Notes: generated from the sequence alone by a model not told the origin. A stretch of 64,000 nt of DNA from Cherax quadricarinatus (GCF_038502225.1 NC_091303.1:25976770-26040769), one strand, 5' to 3'. Positions 34,914 through 44,780 are shown, counted from the first letter of the stretch. A program made the numbers and translations.

Positions 34914-35064
34914 GTGGTGGCCCTTAACGGAAATGCGTGTCATCGAGGGAAATGAATTCCCCTCCAGCACTCTTAATGGAAATGACTCGCTACTATTGGA
35001 AATGAAAAACTAAATTTAAATAGGAGAATATTGAAAACACGAATTATTACCGCGTGACTTAGGG

Positions 35065-35885
35065 TTGTCCTACATGCCCTACCCTGAGCCTTGTTATCCA
35101 CATAAAAGCTCTTTACTGCTTTAAGTAACCTACCACTTATTCCATGCATTTTCAACATCGCCACACTGCTTCCCTATCCACCCTATCATAGGCATTTTCT
35201 AAATCCATAAATGCAATGGCAGTTTCCTCACCTTGTCACTTATGTGCTTCAGTGTCAACACTCGGTCTACACATCCCCTACCCTTCTTATAACCTCCTTG
35301 TTACTCTCCAGTCTCACTGTGTTTCTTACACATAATTCTTTCAAAAATAATTCTACCAAATACTTCACTTGGTATACTCAACAGGTTCCTCATAATTCTT
35401 AAATTCTGTTTTATCCCCATTTCCTTTATACATAGGAATTATGCATGATCTATGCCAGTCCCTAGGTACCTTACCTTTTTCATGTATATTCTGCACAAAT
35501 GCAACAGCCATTCCAAAGCTATATCCCCACTGTTTTACCCCCTTTCATTGTAGCCACAGCCTCGAGCAGTCCTCACACTCGCCTCTGGCTGGTCCTCACT
35601 CCTACCTGCCCACTGCAACATATCACCGCCTCCTCTTCATTAACATTCAACACCTCTTTAAAATATTCCCTTCGTCTTCCAAGTACCTCTAACTCATCTA
35701 ATGGTTTCCGTCTTTTGTTCTTAACGGCTAAATCCATTTGTTTCATAGGTTTTCTCAACTTATTGATCTCACCCCAAAACTTTCTCTTATTCTCAGCAAA
35801 ATTTAATAAAATAACGCCCTCTTTTCTTACTCTCCATATACTCCTCCCTCCGTATATCATTTCTGCATTGTAAAAACCTTTTATT
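35065..35885 (-). pseudogene. old RTE-like copy, linker and RT 5' half
   Basis: Reverse translation from 35885: YGGRSIWRVRKEGVILLNFA, ENKRKFWGEINKLRKPMKQM, KPLDELEVLGRRREYFKEVL, and later GRLLKAVKSFYVDNKAQGRA. These line up in order with the intact element at about 46085-47010. Homology stops near 35065 and resumes at 31786, so both parts belonged to one copy. Confidence 0.85.
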
Positions 35886-35919
35886 TATATTAATGCTGTA
35901 ATTAATATAAGAGTTTTCG

Positions 35920-36000
35920 GTGGATGACCCTATCAACCAAGCTGTTGGTGCTAGCAGCATGAAGTCCAACATATGCAAAATAGCCCGGTTGATCATAAGA
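35920..36000 (-). mobile_element. non-LTR 3' end fragment
   Basis: CTATCAACCAAGCTGTTGGT followed by a diverged body resembles the 3' end at 40340 (CTGATCAACCAAGCTGTTGC). Confidence 0.5.
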
Positions 36001-36480
36001 ACATAAGAAAGGAGGAACAATGCAGCAGGCCTGTTGGCCCATACTATGCAGGTCCTTCACAAATCCATCCCACTAATAGAATATTTGCCCTCATAAGAAT
36101 ATAAGAAAGAAGGAACACTGCAGCAGGCCTACTGGTCTATGCGAGGCAGCTCCAGTTCCCCCACCGGCTTAAGCCAATGCCTTGACCATGTGAGGTCAGA
36201 CACGTCACTTAAGGGAGGAGCACTGCGTCCGGCCTAGTAGCACAAGCTAGTCAGGTCCAACTCACACCCACTCACACCCACCCACACCCACTCATGTATT
36301 TATCTAACCTATTTTTAAAACTACACAACGTCTTAGCAACTATGAGGGTACTCAGGAGTTTGTTCCACTCATCCACAACTCTATTACAAACCAGTGCTTT
36401 CCTGTATCCTTGACCTGCACTTAGCTCAGTGAGGACGTGTCCAGTGTGCTCTCTACGGACTGAACCAAGATGCCCTCCAT
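35996..36480 (-). pseudogene. non-LTR RT C-terminus with 3' UTR
   Basis: 36480-36272 in reverse gives LLDGGHLGSVRREHTGH, LSAGQGYRKALVCNRVVDEW, NKLLSTLIVAKTLCSF and KNRLDKYM, the C-terminal box of CR1-type RTs. Its 3' UTR continues to about 35996 and includes two copies of the GGAGGAACAATGCAGCAGGC block (36012 and 36110), ending in TTCTTATGTTCTTATG in the reverse sense. It meets the forward CR1 ORF1 head to head near 36470. Confidence 0.75.
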
Positions 36481-37267
36481 CGAGCAACTTTACAAACAGC
36501 TTAAGGAAGAATTGAGGATGGCGAAGATGGAGATTCGGCGACTGACCGAGGAAAACAAGAAGATTCGTAGTAGTCCTCCTGTTCTGAGTCCTCAGATCAA
36601 GAAGGGAAACTGGTCAGTGGCTGGACAGCATGGAACGAAGTTGACGATCAAGAAGACGAATGGAAAGGTAGAAACGATGAACAAGAAAGAGACTGCTGTG
36701 GAAACTGTTGTGGAAACATCTAATGCTTTCTCCGTGCTACCAGACGAATGTGAGTCGACTACTGGGAACGTCACGACGAACGACACCAAGGAAGGTAAGA
36801 ATATTGTTGTTGTTGGGGATGGCCAAGTTAGGTACATGGATAGGGCGTTCTGCTTGAAGGACAGGAGTAGGAGACAGAGGGTTTGCTTCCCCAGGGCTGG
36901 GATGGAAGATATTGTTAGCTGTCTGGATGACATCATGAGAGGTGATGGGAGCAATCCTATTATCTGTCTCAGTGCTGGAGGCAATGATGTTGGCAGACGT
37001 AGGAGTGAGGACCTGATTAGCAGGTATAGGTCAGCAATAGAAATAATTAGGAGGAAGGGTGGGAACCCTGTCATATGTGGTATTTTGCCAAGGAGAGGAG
37101 TTGGAAATGAATGGTTGTCCAGGGCAATTGGTGTCAATTGCTGGCTGGACAAATACTTTAAGGAAAATGCAGTAACATTCATTGACAACTGGGACCTCTT
37201 CTATGGCAGAAATGACATGTATGCCAGGGATGGGGTTCACTTATCTAGGTCTGGAGGGAGCTGTTAG
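36470..37267 (+). CDS. CR1 ORF1 with SGNH esterase-like domain
   Basis: 265 residues. Residues 1-40 (QLKEELRMAKMEIRRLTEEN) form a charged helix, probably a coiled coil. Residues 105-262 look like the SGNH hydrolase/esterase domain known from CR1 ORF1 proteins: block I VVVGDGQVRYMD, block III GGNDVG, block V YARDGVHLS. The usual block I is GDS with serine as nucleophile; here the codon is GGC (Gly), one transition from AGC, so catalysis is probably lost. Asn (GGND), Asp and His (DGVH) remain. The frame ends at TAG 37265. One base fewer near 37257 would read on to another stop after about seven residues, so the C-terminus is probably frameshifted. ORF2 follows in the same frame. Confidence 0.82.
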   Translation: MPSIEQLYKQLKEELRMAKMEIRRLTEENKKIRSSPPVLSPQIKKGNWSVAGQHGTKLTIKKTNGKVETMNKKETAVETVVETSNAFSVLPDECESTTGNVTTNDTKEGKNIVVVGDGQVRYMDRAFCLKDRSRRQRVCFPRAGMEDIVSCLDDIMRGDGSNPIICLSAGGNDVGRRRSEDLISRYRSAIEIIRRKGGNPVICGILPRRGVGNEWLSRAIGVNCWLDKYFKENAVTFIDNWDLFYGRNDMYARDGVHLSRSGGSC

Positions 37268-37294
37268 GAGTTTAAACTAGGAACAGTTAGTGGT

Positions 37295-38461
37295 ATGGGT
37301 TTTGGCAGGAAAACAGTGAAGTCCAAGTGTAGTAATATTATGAGTTCTAGGGGAACTAGTAATAAGCAGAACGAAGTAAATATTGAAAAGCTAGTGACAC
37401 TAGGTGATAAGGACAGTAATAGGTTTAGTAGAAAAACAGAAATGAGCAGGAAGGGTAAAGTGAAAGGAGAGTCTTTCAATGTATATTATGCTAATAGCCG
37501 TACTGCTAGGAATAAGATGGACGAATTGAGATTAATTGCTAGTGCAGGTAAAATTGATGTATTTGCCATAACTGAGACGTGGTTTAATTCAAAAAGTCTG
37601 GACATGCCTGTGGAATGTCACATTCAGGGTTTTAAATTGTTCCAAGTAGATAGAAGTATCGGGAAGGGGGGTGGGGTGGCATTGTATGTCCGAGATCGCT
37701 TGAACTGTTGCATAAAAACGGGTATTAAGTCTGAAGTAACACATACAGAGTCTGTTTGGATAGAATTTTCAGAGGAGCATGAAAAATTAATTTTAGGTGT
37801 GATATACCGTCCCCCAAACTTAGATAGGGACCAAGGGAGACTACTATGGGAGGAAATTGTTAAGGCCACAAGGCACGATAATGTAGTAATTCTAGGAGAC
37901 TTTAACTTTAGTCATATTGATTGGAATTTCTTGACTGGGAATTTAGAATCATACTTCTTAGAAGTAGTTCAGGATTGTTTTTTGAAGCAGTTTGTGACAG
38001 AATCTACAAGGGGTAATAACCTGCTTGACTTAGTTCTGACAAACAATGAATCCCTTGTTAATAATTTAGAAATTTCAGAGGAACTGGGTGCTAGCGACCA
38101 CAAATCAATTACATTTAGCATTGAATGGAAGTATGATAGTAGGGATAACTCAGTAACAGTTCCAGATTTTAGCTTAGCAGATTACGATGGGCTTAGAGAA
38201 CACTTATCATCTGTTGACTGGGGTAACGAAGAGAGCTATCAATATGACAGTTTTCTGAACACTATACATGCTGCTCAAAGAACGTTTATCCCGTATAAAG
38301 AAATTAGATCAAATAGAAATGACCCAAAATGGATGAATAATAGGCTGAAATATCTACTAGGGCATAAGAAAGGAATTTATAGGCGTATCAAAAGAGGTGA
38401 GGGTCATCTTATGAATCAATATATTGACATTAAGAGGGATACACAAATAACCCGCACATAA
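37295..38461 (+). pseudogene. CR1 ORF2, endonuclease domain
   Basis: 388 residues up to a premature stop inside the inserted foldback. It carries an AP-like (EEP) endonuclease that nicks target DNA for reverse transcription: VYYANSRTARNKMDEL (Asn box), DVFAITETWFN (Glu), NVVILGDFNFSHIDW (Asp, Asn), NNLLDLVLTNNE (Asp) and ELGASDHKSITF (terminal SDH). All expected catalytic residues are visible. After about residue 275 the linker FIPYKEIRSNRNDPKWMNNR leads towards RT. The last few residues come from the foldback, not from CR1. Confidence 0.85.
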
Positions 38462-38587
38462 AAGAGAGAAGCTTACGACGACTTTGTCAATGGTCCAAGT
38501 CGGACCGAAACGTCGTCGTAAGCTTCTCTCTTTTATGTGCGGGTTATTTGTGTATCGTTCCAGTCACGGTATTGTGCCTTTTTTGTT
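38442..38587 (+). mobile_element. 146-bp foldback with hammerhead-like loop, in CR1 ORF2
   Basis: Flanked by a perfect 13-bp duplication ATTAAGAGGGATA (38429-38441 and 38588-38600). A perfect 42-bp inverted repeat (38441-38482 and 38512-38553) encloses a 29-bp loop with GGTCCAAGTCGGACC followed by GAAAC, matching stem II and the GAAAC box of a hammerhead; the CUGAUGA box is degenerate (TTGTCAA). A 34-bp tail with CCTTTTTTGTT follows. A related copy without the left arm lies at 58085-58160. The duplication length suggests target-primed insertion. Confidence 0.85.
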
Positions 38588-38600
38588 ATTAAGAGGGATA

Positions 38601-39592
38601 TTAAAAAGGGGATAAGAAAAGCTAAAAGGGACTATGAAATTAAAGTGCTAGGGATTCGAAAACTAACCCAAAAAGTTTTTTCCAGGTCTTTTGAACAAAA
38701 GTCAGAGATAAGATAGGTCCCCTTAAAAATAACTATGGGCACCTTACTGACAAAGAGAATGAAATGTGCTCGATTTTAAATAATTATTTTCTCTCGGTTT
38801 TTACACAGGAAGACACTAACAATATTCCAGTAATTAATTTTTATAGTGGGCCAGAAGAAGATAAATTATGTAACATCACAGTCACTAGTGAAATGGTTGT
38901 GAAGCAGATAGACAGACTGAAGCAAAATAAGTCGCCGGGTCCTGATGAGGTTTTTTCAAGGGTTCTTAAGGAATGCAAAATGGAAGTCTGTGAACCATTA
39001 ACTAATATTTTTAATTTATCTCTTCAAACAGGTGTAGTGTCTGATATGTGGAAGATGGCTAATGTAATTCCTATTTTTAAAACAGGGGACAAGTCGTTAC
39101 CGTCAAATTACCGCCCAATAAGCCTGACCTCAATTGTAGGCAAATTACTAGAGTCAATTATAGCTGAGATTATAAGAAGCCATCTCGATAAGCATAGCTT
39201 GATTAATGACACTCAGTATGGATTCATGAGAGGCCGTTCTTGTCTAATTTATTAACTTTCTTCAGTAAAGCTTTTGATGCTGTTGATCACGATAAAGAAT
39301 TTGATATTATTTACTTAGATTTTAGTAAGGCTTTTGATAGAGTTCCGCACCAAAGACTGTTAAAGAAAGTGGCAGCTCATGGCATTGGGGAAAAAGTGCT
39401 CTCGTGGATCGAGTCATGGCTCACAGACAGGAAGCAGAGTGTGTCCATAAATGGGGTTAAATCCGAGTGGGGATCTGTAACAAGATGGGTTCCACAGGGA
39501 TCAGTCTTGGGCCCGTTGTTGTTTATAATATATATCAATGACCTTGATGAGGGTATTACTAGTGAAATGAGCAATGTTTCTCATATCTTCTG
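38601..39592 (+). pseudogene. CR1 ORF2, RT domain (partial)
   Basis: Resumes with IKKGIRKAKRDYEIK, shifts frame once or twice before 38764, then reads SILNNYFLSVFTQED, NKSPGPDEVFSRVLKEC, NVIPIFKTGDKSLPSNYRPI and [13 protein letters not shown]. An indel near 39240 moves the frame to [20 protein letters not shown] (first catalytic Asp), [20 protein letters not shown] and ITSEMS. The homology stops there: the FADD box, thumb and 3' UTR are missing. A 3' truncation is unusual for LINEs, which normally lose their 5' end, so deletion after insertion is likely. Confidence 0.85.
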
Positions 39593-39795
39593 AAAAGATG
39601 ATAAGTCTGAGACTACGGATGTTGACACAATGTTCTCTTTTTGTGCTTATTGTTCTCCTATTGTGCTTTTCTTTTTGTCTCTTTCAAATTAGTTTTATGT
39701 TGAGTAATTCGAGTTTTTCTTTATAATTCGTTCTAGTTTTTATTTTCTTATTCTCTCTATACAGAGCAACTAAATGTTCCGTTACTCTGTATAGT
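39593..39795. other. T-rich spacer
   Basis: T-rich sequence on the plus strand; nothing recognised. Confidence 0.5.
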
Positions 39796-39799
39796 TCAG

Positions 39800-40000
39800 T
39801 CCCCATAGAGCTATAATGTTCTGTGAGGACTGAAACTTGTCCTTACTGAAAATTATAGTGTAGTCACCCTGAAGGTTTGCTCTGCTGACAACAGATGTCA
39901 CACTCATACAGATTCTAATATCGTCTGCAATGGATGATACTCTTCCATGATTTATCTCTGTCTGATAACAGGTTGCATCACCACATGTAGATCCTCCACA
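39800..40000 (-). pseudogene. Jockey/CR1-group RT scrap around FADD
   Basis: Reverse translation gives VSSIADDIRICMSVTSVVSR and FSKDKFQSSQNI, matching VSSFADDTRICMTVSSIADT of the neighbouring element at 40256-42024. It includes the catalytic ADD but little else. Confidence 0.65.
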
Positions 40001-40129
40001 ATGGCTGAAAAGAACTCCCTTAGCACACCAGAATGACGTGAACAGTGTAACAAGGTGTGGCCTCCAAGAGCTGTTTACACACTCCAAGGGACTAAAGATC
40101 TGGTCTCCTCCTAGACCACTCGCACACAA

Positions 40130-40200
40130 TCTTAAGATAAAGACTCAAGACGCAGAATAAGCTTTTACTGTAACGTTTCGCTGTGTAGAGCGTTGATGTT
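40130..40200 (-). mobile_element. hammerhead-like fragment
   Basis: The reverse strand reads CAACGCTCTACACAGCGAAA then CGTTACAGTAAAAGC: a CGCT/AGCG stem followed by GAAAC, as in the other foldbacks, but with no second arm and no clear CUGAUGA box. Confidence 0.4.
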
Positions 40201-40336
40201 GTGGATAAGACAGCTACTAGCAGCTACGTTACAGCTCTCCTTATATAACTTGATACAGATACCTGGAGTTTACCTGGAGAGAGTTCCGGGGGTCAACGCC
40301 CCCGCGGCCCGGTCTGTGACCAGGCCTCCTGGTGGA

Positions 40337-40615
40337 TCAGAGCCTGATCAACCAAGCTGTTGCTGCTGGCTGCACGCAAACCAACGTACGAGCCACAGCC
40401 CGGCTGTGGTGCTTGTCCAGTGCCAGCTTGAAGACTGCCAGGGGTCTGTTGGTAATCCCCCTTATGTATGCTGGGAGGCAGTTGAACAGTCTCGGGCCCC
40501 TGACACTTATTGTATGGTCTCTTAACGTGCTAGTGACACCCCTGCTTTTCATTGGGGGGATGTTGCATCGTCTGACAAGTCTTTTGCTTTCGTAGTGAGT
40601 GATTTTCGTGTGCAA
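40337..40615 (-). pseudogene. C-terminal domain of the same element
   Basis: Follows the RT after a short gap with a stop: THYESKRLVRRCNIPPMKSR, GVTSTLRDHTISVRGPRLFN, CLPAYIRGITNRPLAVFKLA and LDKHH. This GPRLFN-LP block is shared with 23489, 58193 and 60864 and marks the protein end before the 3' UTR. Confidence 0.85.
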
Positions 40616-40630
40616 GCTCGGTACTAGTCC

Positions 40631-41985
40631 CTATAGGATTTTCCAGGTGTATATAATCATGTATCTCTCCCGCCTGCGTTCCAGGGAATACAGTTTTAGG
40701 AACCTCAAGCGCTCCCAGTAATTGAGGTGTTTTATCTCCGTTATGCGCGCCGTGAAGGTTCTCTGTACATTTTCTAGGTCAGCAATTTCACCTGCCTTGA
40801 AAGGTGCTGTTAGTGTGCAGCAATATTCCAGCCTAGATAGAACAAGTGACCTGAAGAGTGTCATGGGCTTGGCCTCCCTAGTTTTGAAGGTTCTCATTAT
40901 CCATCCTGTCATTTTTCTAGCAGATGCGATTGATACAATGTTATGGTCCTTGAAGGTGAGATCCTCCGACATGATCACTCCCAGGTCTTTGACGTTGGTG
41001 TTTCGCTCTATTTTGTGGCTAGAATTTGTTTTGTACTCTGATGAAGATTTAATTTCCTCGTGTTTACCATATCTGAGTAATTGAAATTTCTCATCGTTGA
41101 ACTTCATATTGTTTTCTGCAGCCCATTGAAAGATTCGGTTGATGTCCGCCTGGAGCCTTGCAGTGTCTGCAATGGAAGACACTGTCATGCAGATTCGGGT
41201 GTCATCTGCAAAGGAAGACACGGTGCTGTGGCTGACATCCTTGTCTATGTCGGATATGAGGATGAGGAACAAGATGGGAGCGAGTACTGTGCCTTGTGGA
41301 ACAGAGCTTTTCACCGTAGCTGCCTCGGACTTTACTCTGTTGACGACTACTCTCTGTGTTCTGTTAGTGAGGAAATTATAGATCTATCGACCGACTTTTC
41401 CTGTTATTCCTTTAGCACGCATTTTGTGCGCTATTACGCCATGGTCACACTTGTCGAAGGCTTTTGCAAAGTCTGTATATATTACATCTGCATTCTTTTT
41501 ATCTTCTAGTGCATTTAGGACCTTGTCGTAGTGGTCCAATAGTTGAGACAGACAGGAGCGACCTGTTCTAAACCCATGTTGCCCTGGGTTGTGTAACTGA
41601 TGGGTTTCTAGATGGGTGGTGATCTTGCTTCTTAGGACTCTTTCAAAGATCTTTATGATATGGGATGTTAGTGCTATCGGTCTGTAGTTCTTGGCTGTTG
41701 CTTTACTGCCCCCTTTGTGGAGTGGGGCTATGTCTGTTGTTTTTAGTAACTGTGGGACGACCCCTGTGTCCATGCTCCCTCTCCATAGGATGGAAAAGGC
41801 TCGTGATAGGGGCTTCTTGCAGTTCTTGATGAACACGAGTTCCATGAGTCTGGCCCTGGGGCAGAGTGCATGGACATGTCATTTATCGCCTGTTCGAAGT
41901 CATTTGGCGTCAGGATAACATCGGATAGGCTTGTGTTAACTAAATTTTGTGGCTCTCTCATAAAAAATTCATTTTGATCTTCGAC
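40631..41985 (-). pseudogene. RT domain of the Jockey/CR1-group element
   Basis: From the 5' side: KLRVEDQNEFFMREPQNLVN, INDMSMHSAPGPDS, a shift near 41845, then KTTDIAPLHKGGSKATAKNY, RPIALTSHIIKIFERVL, HGFRTGRSCLSQLLDHYDKV and DVIYTDFAKAFDKCDHGVIA (catalytic Asp). There is a further break near 41390. From 41314 it reads SSVPQGTVLAPILFLILISD, VSSFADDTRICMTVSSIADT (catalytic Asp pair), VKDLGVIMSEDLTFKDHN, KMTGWIMRTFKTREAKPMTL and LYSLERRRERYMIIYTW. At least two frameshifts make it non-functional, but the motif set is nearly complete. Confidence 0.88.
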
Positions 41986-42024
41986 TCTCAGTTTGGTTAG
42001 CGGCTTGCTAAAAACTGAGTCAGT

Positions 42025-42270
42025 TGAGTAACAGCTACGTCACAAATCTTTTAAAATAACGTAAGATACAGGTGTTAACAACTAGGTCACAGCTCTCTCA
42101 AGTAACGTGATACAGCTTCACAGCAATGGATTTAGCTTGCGTGCTTAACTACAGCGAGCCACTGGTATAACCAAGGCAGCGATCACTCGTACTGTCAACA
42201 ACGTCAGCTCATCAGCAATCAACAACACCTGAACAGTAATCTCGAGAACAATTCATTTCCGTTGCCATTG
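42025..42270. other. degenerate 35-45 bp repeats, otherwise plain
   Basis: Two imperfect copies around CACAGCTCTCTCAAGTAACG (42037-42080 and 42081-42116), related to 40217-40255. Confidence 0.45.
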
Positions 42271-42274
42271 TTGT

Positions 42275-42277
42275 GGC

Positions 42278-42311
<34 letters not shown>

Positions 42312-43080
42312 CAGACGACGCAGCAACAGACGCAGCAGCAACAGCCGCAGCAGTTTCAGCAGACTTTTGACCGGTTTAACGAGTCTTCCTACTCCGGCTA
42401 CTCGGCCCGGGGCCAATATTTTCTGATTCTTGACTGATTATCCAGGCTATTGCTGTTGGCGGCCCACTGGTCCACATAGCCATCACAGCCTGGTTGATCA
42501 GGCAGCAGAAGCAGTGCTAGCCGTAGCCCAGCAGCAGCAATAACAGCATCAGGGTGGCGGCAGCAGCAGCAGTGGCAGGTCTCCACAACGATGGTACACG
42601 GCAGCAAAGGCATCACCAACATTAGTATTCAGTAACATAAAACAAAACACAACGCGTTACACACACAAAAAATAGCAAACATGACTTTCACAGCAACACA
42701 TGCAACAACAACACGAGGATCAGCAGCACACCCAGTTCCAGCACCACCAACACCACCACCACCACCACCAAGAGCACCACCACCACCACCAGGATCGTGT
42801 CACTCAGTACAGTTGCTACAGCAGCATTATCAGTGCCACGGGCAGCAGAGCTGCAAACAAAAAATAAGAACAAAATAGCATTATTAACACTAAGTATATC
42901 TAAATACCACAATCAGCATGAAAGGCAGCAATACCAAAAACAAAGGTAATAACACTGAAGACAGCAACACTAAAGGGCAACAACAGCAAAGGCAGCAACA
43001 CCACAGGCAGCAACATTAACATTTACAGCTCCACAATCACCGTTAAAAGCAACTAAACAACATTAGCAGCGTCAGCAGCA
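42275..43080. repeat. (CAG)n core and imperfect CAR-rich stretch
   Basis: A pure CAG run at about 42279-42310, then imperfect GCA/CAA/CCA triplets. A reversed non-LTR 3' end (CTGATTATCCAGGCTATTGC and GCCCACTGGTCCACATAGCC) is embedded at 42425-42520, matching the forward copy at 23660. Confidence 0.8.
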
Positions 43081-43089
43081 TTAAAAATT

Positions 43090-43335
43090 TAGATACCTCT
43101 AATTTACCTGTAAACAATTCCAGGGATCACTGGAAGCGCGGCTGGTCCCAACCAGGCCGCCAATTAGACTGATTCTAGCCGCACGCCAGTCCAGCCTAGG
43201 CAAAAATTCTTCTGGAGATCAGGAACTAACTTGAGGTACTTATCCGTTGCCTTCTTGAAGACAGTCAGGGTCTGCTGGTAATTCCCCTTCCGTATGAACG
43301 GAAGATGTTGAACAGTCTTGGGCCTTTTACGCTTA
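43090..43335 (-). pseudogene. decayed Jockey/CR1-group C-terminus and 3' UTR
   Basis: Follows 40256 in order: AATTCCAGGGATCACTGGAA, ATTCTAGCCGCACGCCAGTC, CCTTCTTGAAGACAGTCAGG, GTCTGCTGGTAATTCCCCTT and GAACAGTCTTGGGCCTTTTA. Frames are broken. Confidence 0.7.
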
Positions 43336-43379
43336 CTGAATTATCTCTTTTAAAGCACCAGTATAATTAATAACATGAT

Positions 43380-44000
43380 AAAATATTTATAGCAGCAGAA
43401 TATCAACAGAAAGTCACAAAAGAGTCAGGTACAACAGAAGCAACGGGGCAACAGGGACATCAGAAATCCCCGGAAAGCAGCAGCGACAGATTTACTAAGC
43501 CGAAGATTTAGCAGCAGCAGAAGCAACAGCAGAAGCAGTAACGTCATGATCATCGCTACAGTCAACACAGGGGAAGCAGCAAAAACATTAACCGGTTCAG
43601 CAGGAGCACACTACCATCAACCAATGAGCAGCAACAAAAACACTAACATCAACAGAGATCAGCAGTAGCACCAGCAACAACACACCAGCTTCAGCACCAC
43701 TATCAGCACCGCAAGCAGCAGATCAGCACCACCACTAGCAGGAGCATCAGACCAACTTAATCATCACAAGCACAAGTCAGCATCAGCAGCATTCATGTAG
43801 AGTAGCCACAGGAGGAAGCAGCAGACATTTGTCAAAGAGAGCGACAAAAAAGGAGGGGTGCTGGAGCAATACAAGAACGGGTAGTCTGATGGTAGATAGA
43901 GGAATCTACGAAGGATACGGTGAGTAAGAACACAAGCTTGGGGAATGACAAGCTGCGGCCAACAACTTGGCCTGAGGAAGATTTTTTATCAGTTGTGTGT
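43380..44000. repeat. imperfect CAG/CAA-rich region
   Basis: GCAGCAACAG-type triplets with many interruptions to about 43800, then plain sequence with nothing recognised. Confidence 0.6.
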
Positions 44001-44039
44001 TTCAAGGGGTTTTCTACGCTGGCAGCTCAGGATATGGAC

Positions 44040-44500
44040 AGGATTCATTGTTGATTGTCTATTCAATTACACTGTTACTGTTAGCGGCCCACTGGCCCCC
44101 ATAGTATTCACAGCCTGCCTGATCTAGCACTTACCTGTGCACATTTCCGGGGATCTGTCCCCCCAGGTCCCAGAACAAGTGTGATTCTAGCCGCAAGTAG
44201 TCCAACGTATGCACCACAGCAAGGCTGATCAGGAAGTGACTTGAGGAATTTATTTAAGTTTCTTCTTGAAAAGAGCAAGAGTTTTAAAACAATTTCATTT
44301 GTGTATAAAGGGAAGGAGTTGAAAACTCTTAGTCCCCTTGAAAATTAAGGCAGTTATTTCACTTACGAGGTAGTGATCCAGTTTCTTCTCAAGAAATTCT
44401 ACACTCGTTTCAGAAATGTTTTTAATATTTTCAGGTAGCAGGTTGCAGTCTTGGTCACGGCGCTCCTGCTTTTCACTGGATCTACTTTACATTTCCTACC
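44040..44500 (-). pseudogene. another decayed non-LTR C-terminus
   Basis: TTACCTGTGCACATTTCCGG, TGTGATTCTAGCCGCAAGTA, AGGAGTTGAAAACTCTTAGT (compare GGCAGTTGAACAGTCTCGGG at 40476) and CTCCTGCTTTTCACTGGATC follow the order of the 40256 element at low identity. Confidence 0.6.
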
Positions 44501-44600
44501 ACATCTTTCATTTTATGAAACTGTTAAGGCAGTGAGTAAATGCTGGACCTCAAGTATGTTCCATGTTTATATGAGAAACAGATGGCTAGTGAAAGAACAC

Positions 44601-44780
44601 GGGGGGGGGGGGGTGCATGAAATTGGGGAGAACGTGTGAGGGGGTATGGGATGCTTTTCTGTAAGTTACCCGAGTCAGTTATGTGGGATCACCGCTTCCC
44701 TGGTTGATGCCCTGATCAATAATGTTGTTGGTGATTGCTGCACGCAGTCGACCGTACGGCTGACTAGCAACAACAGTTTT
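44601..44780. other. poly-G run and non-LTR 3' end scrap
   Basis: 13 G at about 44601-44613. 44695-44765 resembles the 3' end at 40340 (CCCTGATCAATAATGTTGTT then GCTGCACGCAGTC). A T12 tract follows at 44779. Confidence 0.5.

Larger units (their letters stand above)
36470..39592 (+). mobile_element. CR1 non-LTR retrotransposon, 3'-truncated
   Basis: Holds ORF1 (36470-37267) and ORF2 endonuclease plus part of RT (37295-39592) in forward orientation. ORF2 is interrupted by a 146-bp foldback at 38442-38587 and by small indels, and is cut off just before the RT FADD box near 39580. No 5' UTR is recognisable: the sequence before ATG 36470 already belongs to the opposite-strand element. Confidence 0.88.
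40256..42024 (-). mobile_element. Jockey/CR1-group non-LTR element, 5'-truncated
   Basis: Contains most of the RT, the C-terminal domain and the 3' UTR on the reverse strand. In the plus sense the 3' UTR reads TTTACCTGGAGAGAGTTCCG, then GGGGTCAACGCCCCC (a GC hairpin), then GACCAGGCCTCCTGGTGGAT. Degenerate repeats like CAGCTCTCCTTATATAACTT flank both sides (40217-40255 and 42037-42116), so it may have inserted in a small minisatellite. The C-terminal half recurs at 60829-61514, and decayed pieces recur throughout the window. Confidence 0.85.

Noticed and set aside
34507..34970. Arg/Gln-rich and Cys/Leu/Pro-rich frames
   Set aside because: They read through the CCTG tetranucleotide array.
37264..37300. 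Programmed stop readthrough joining CR1 ORF1 and ORF2
   Set aside because: The two frames are in phase with one TAG between, but a one-base indel near 37257 explains it more simply, since the alternative frame ends naturally a few codons later.
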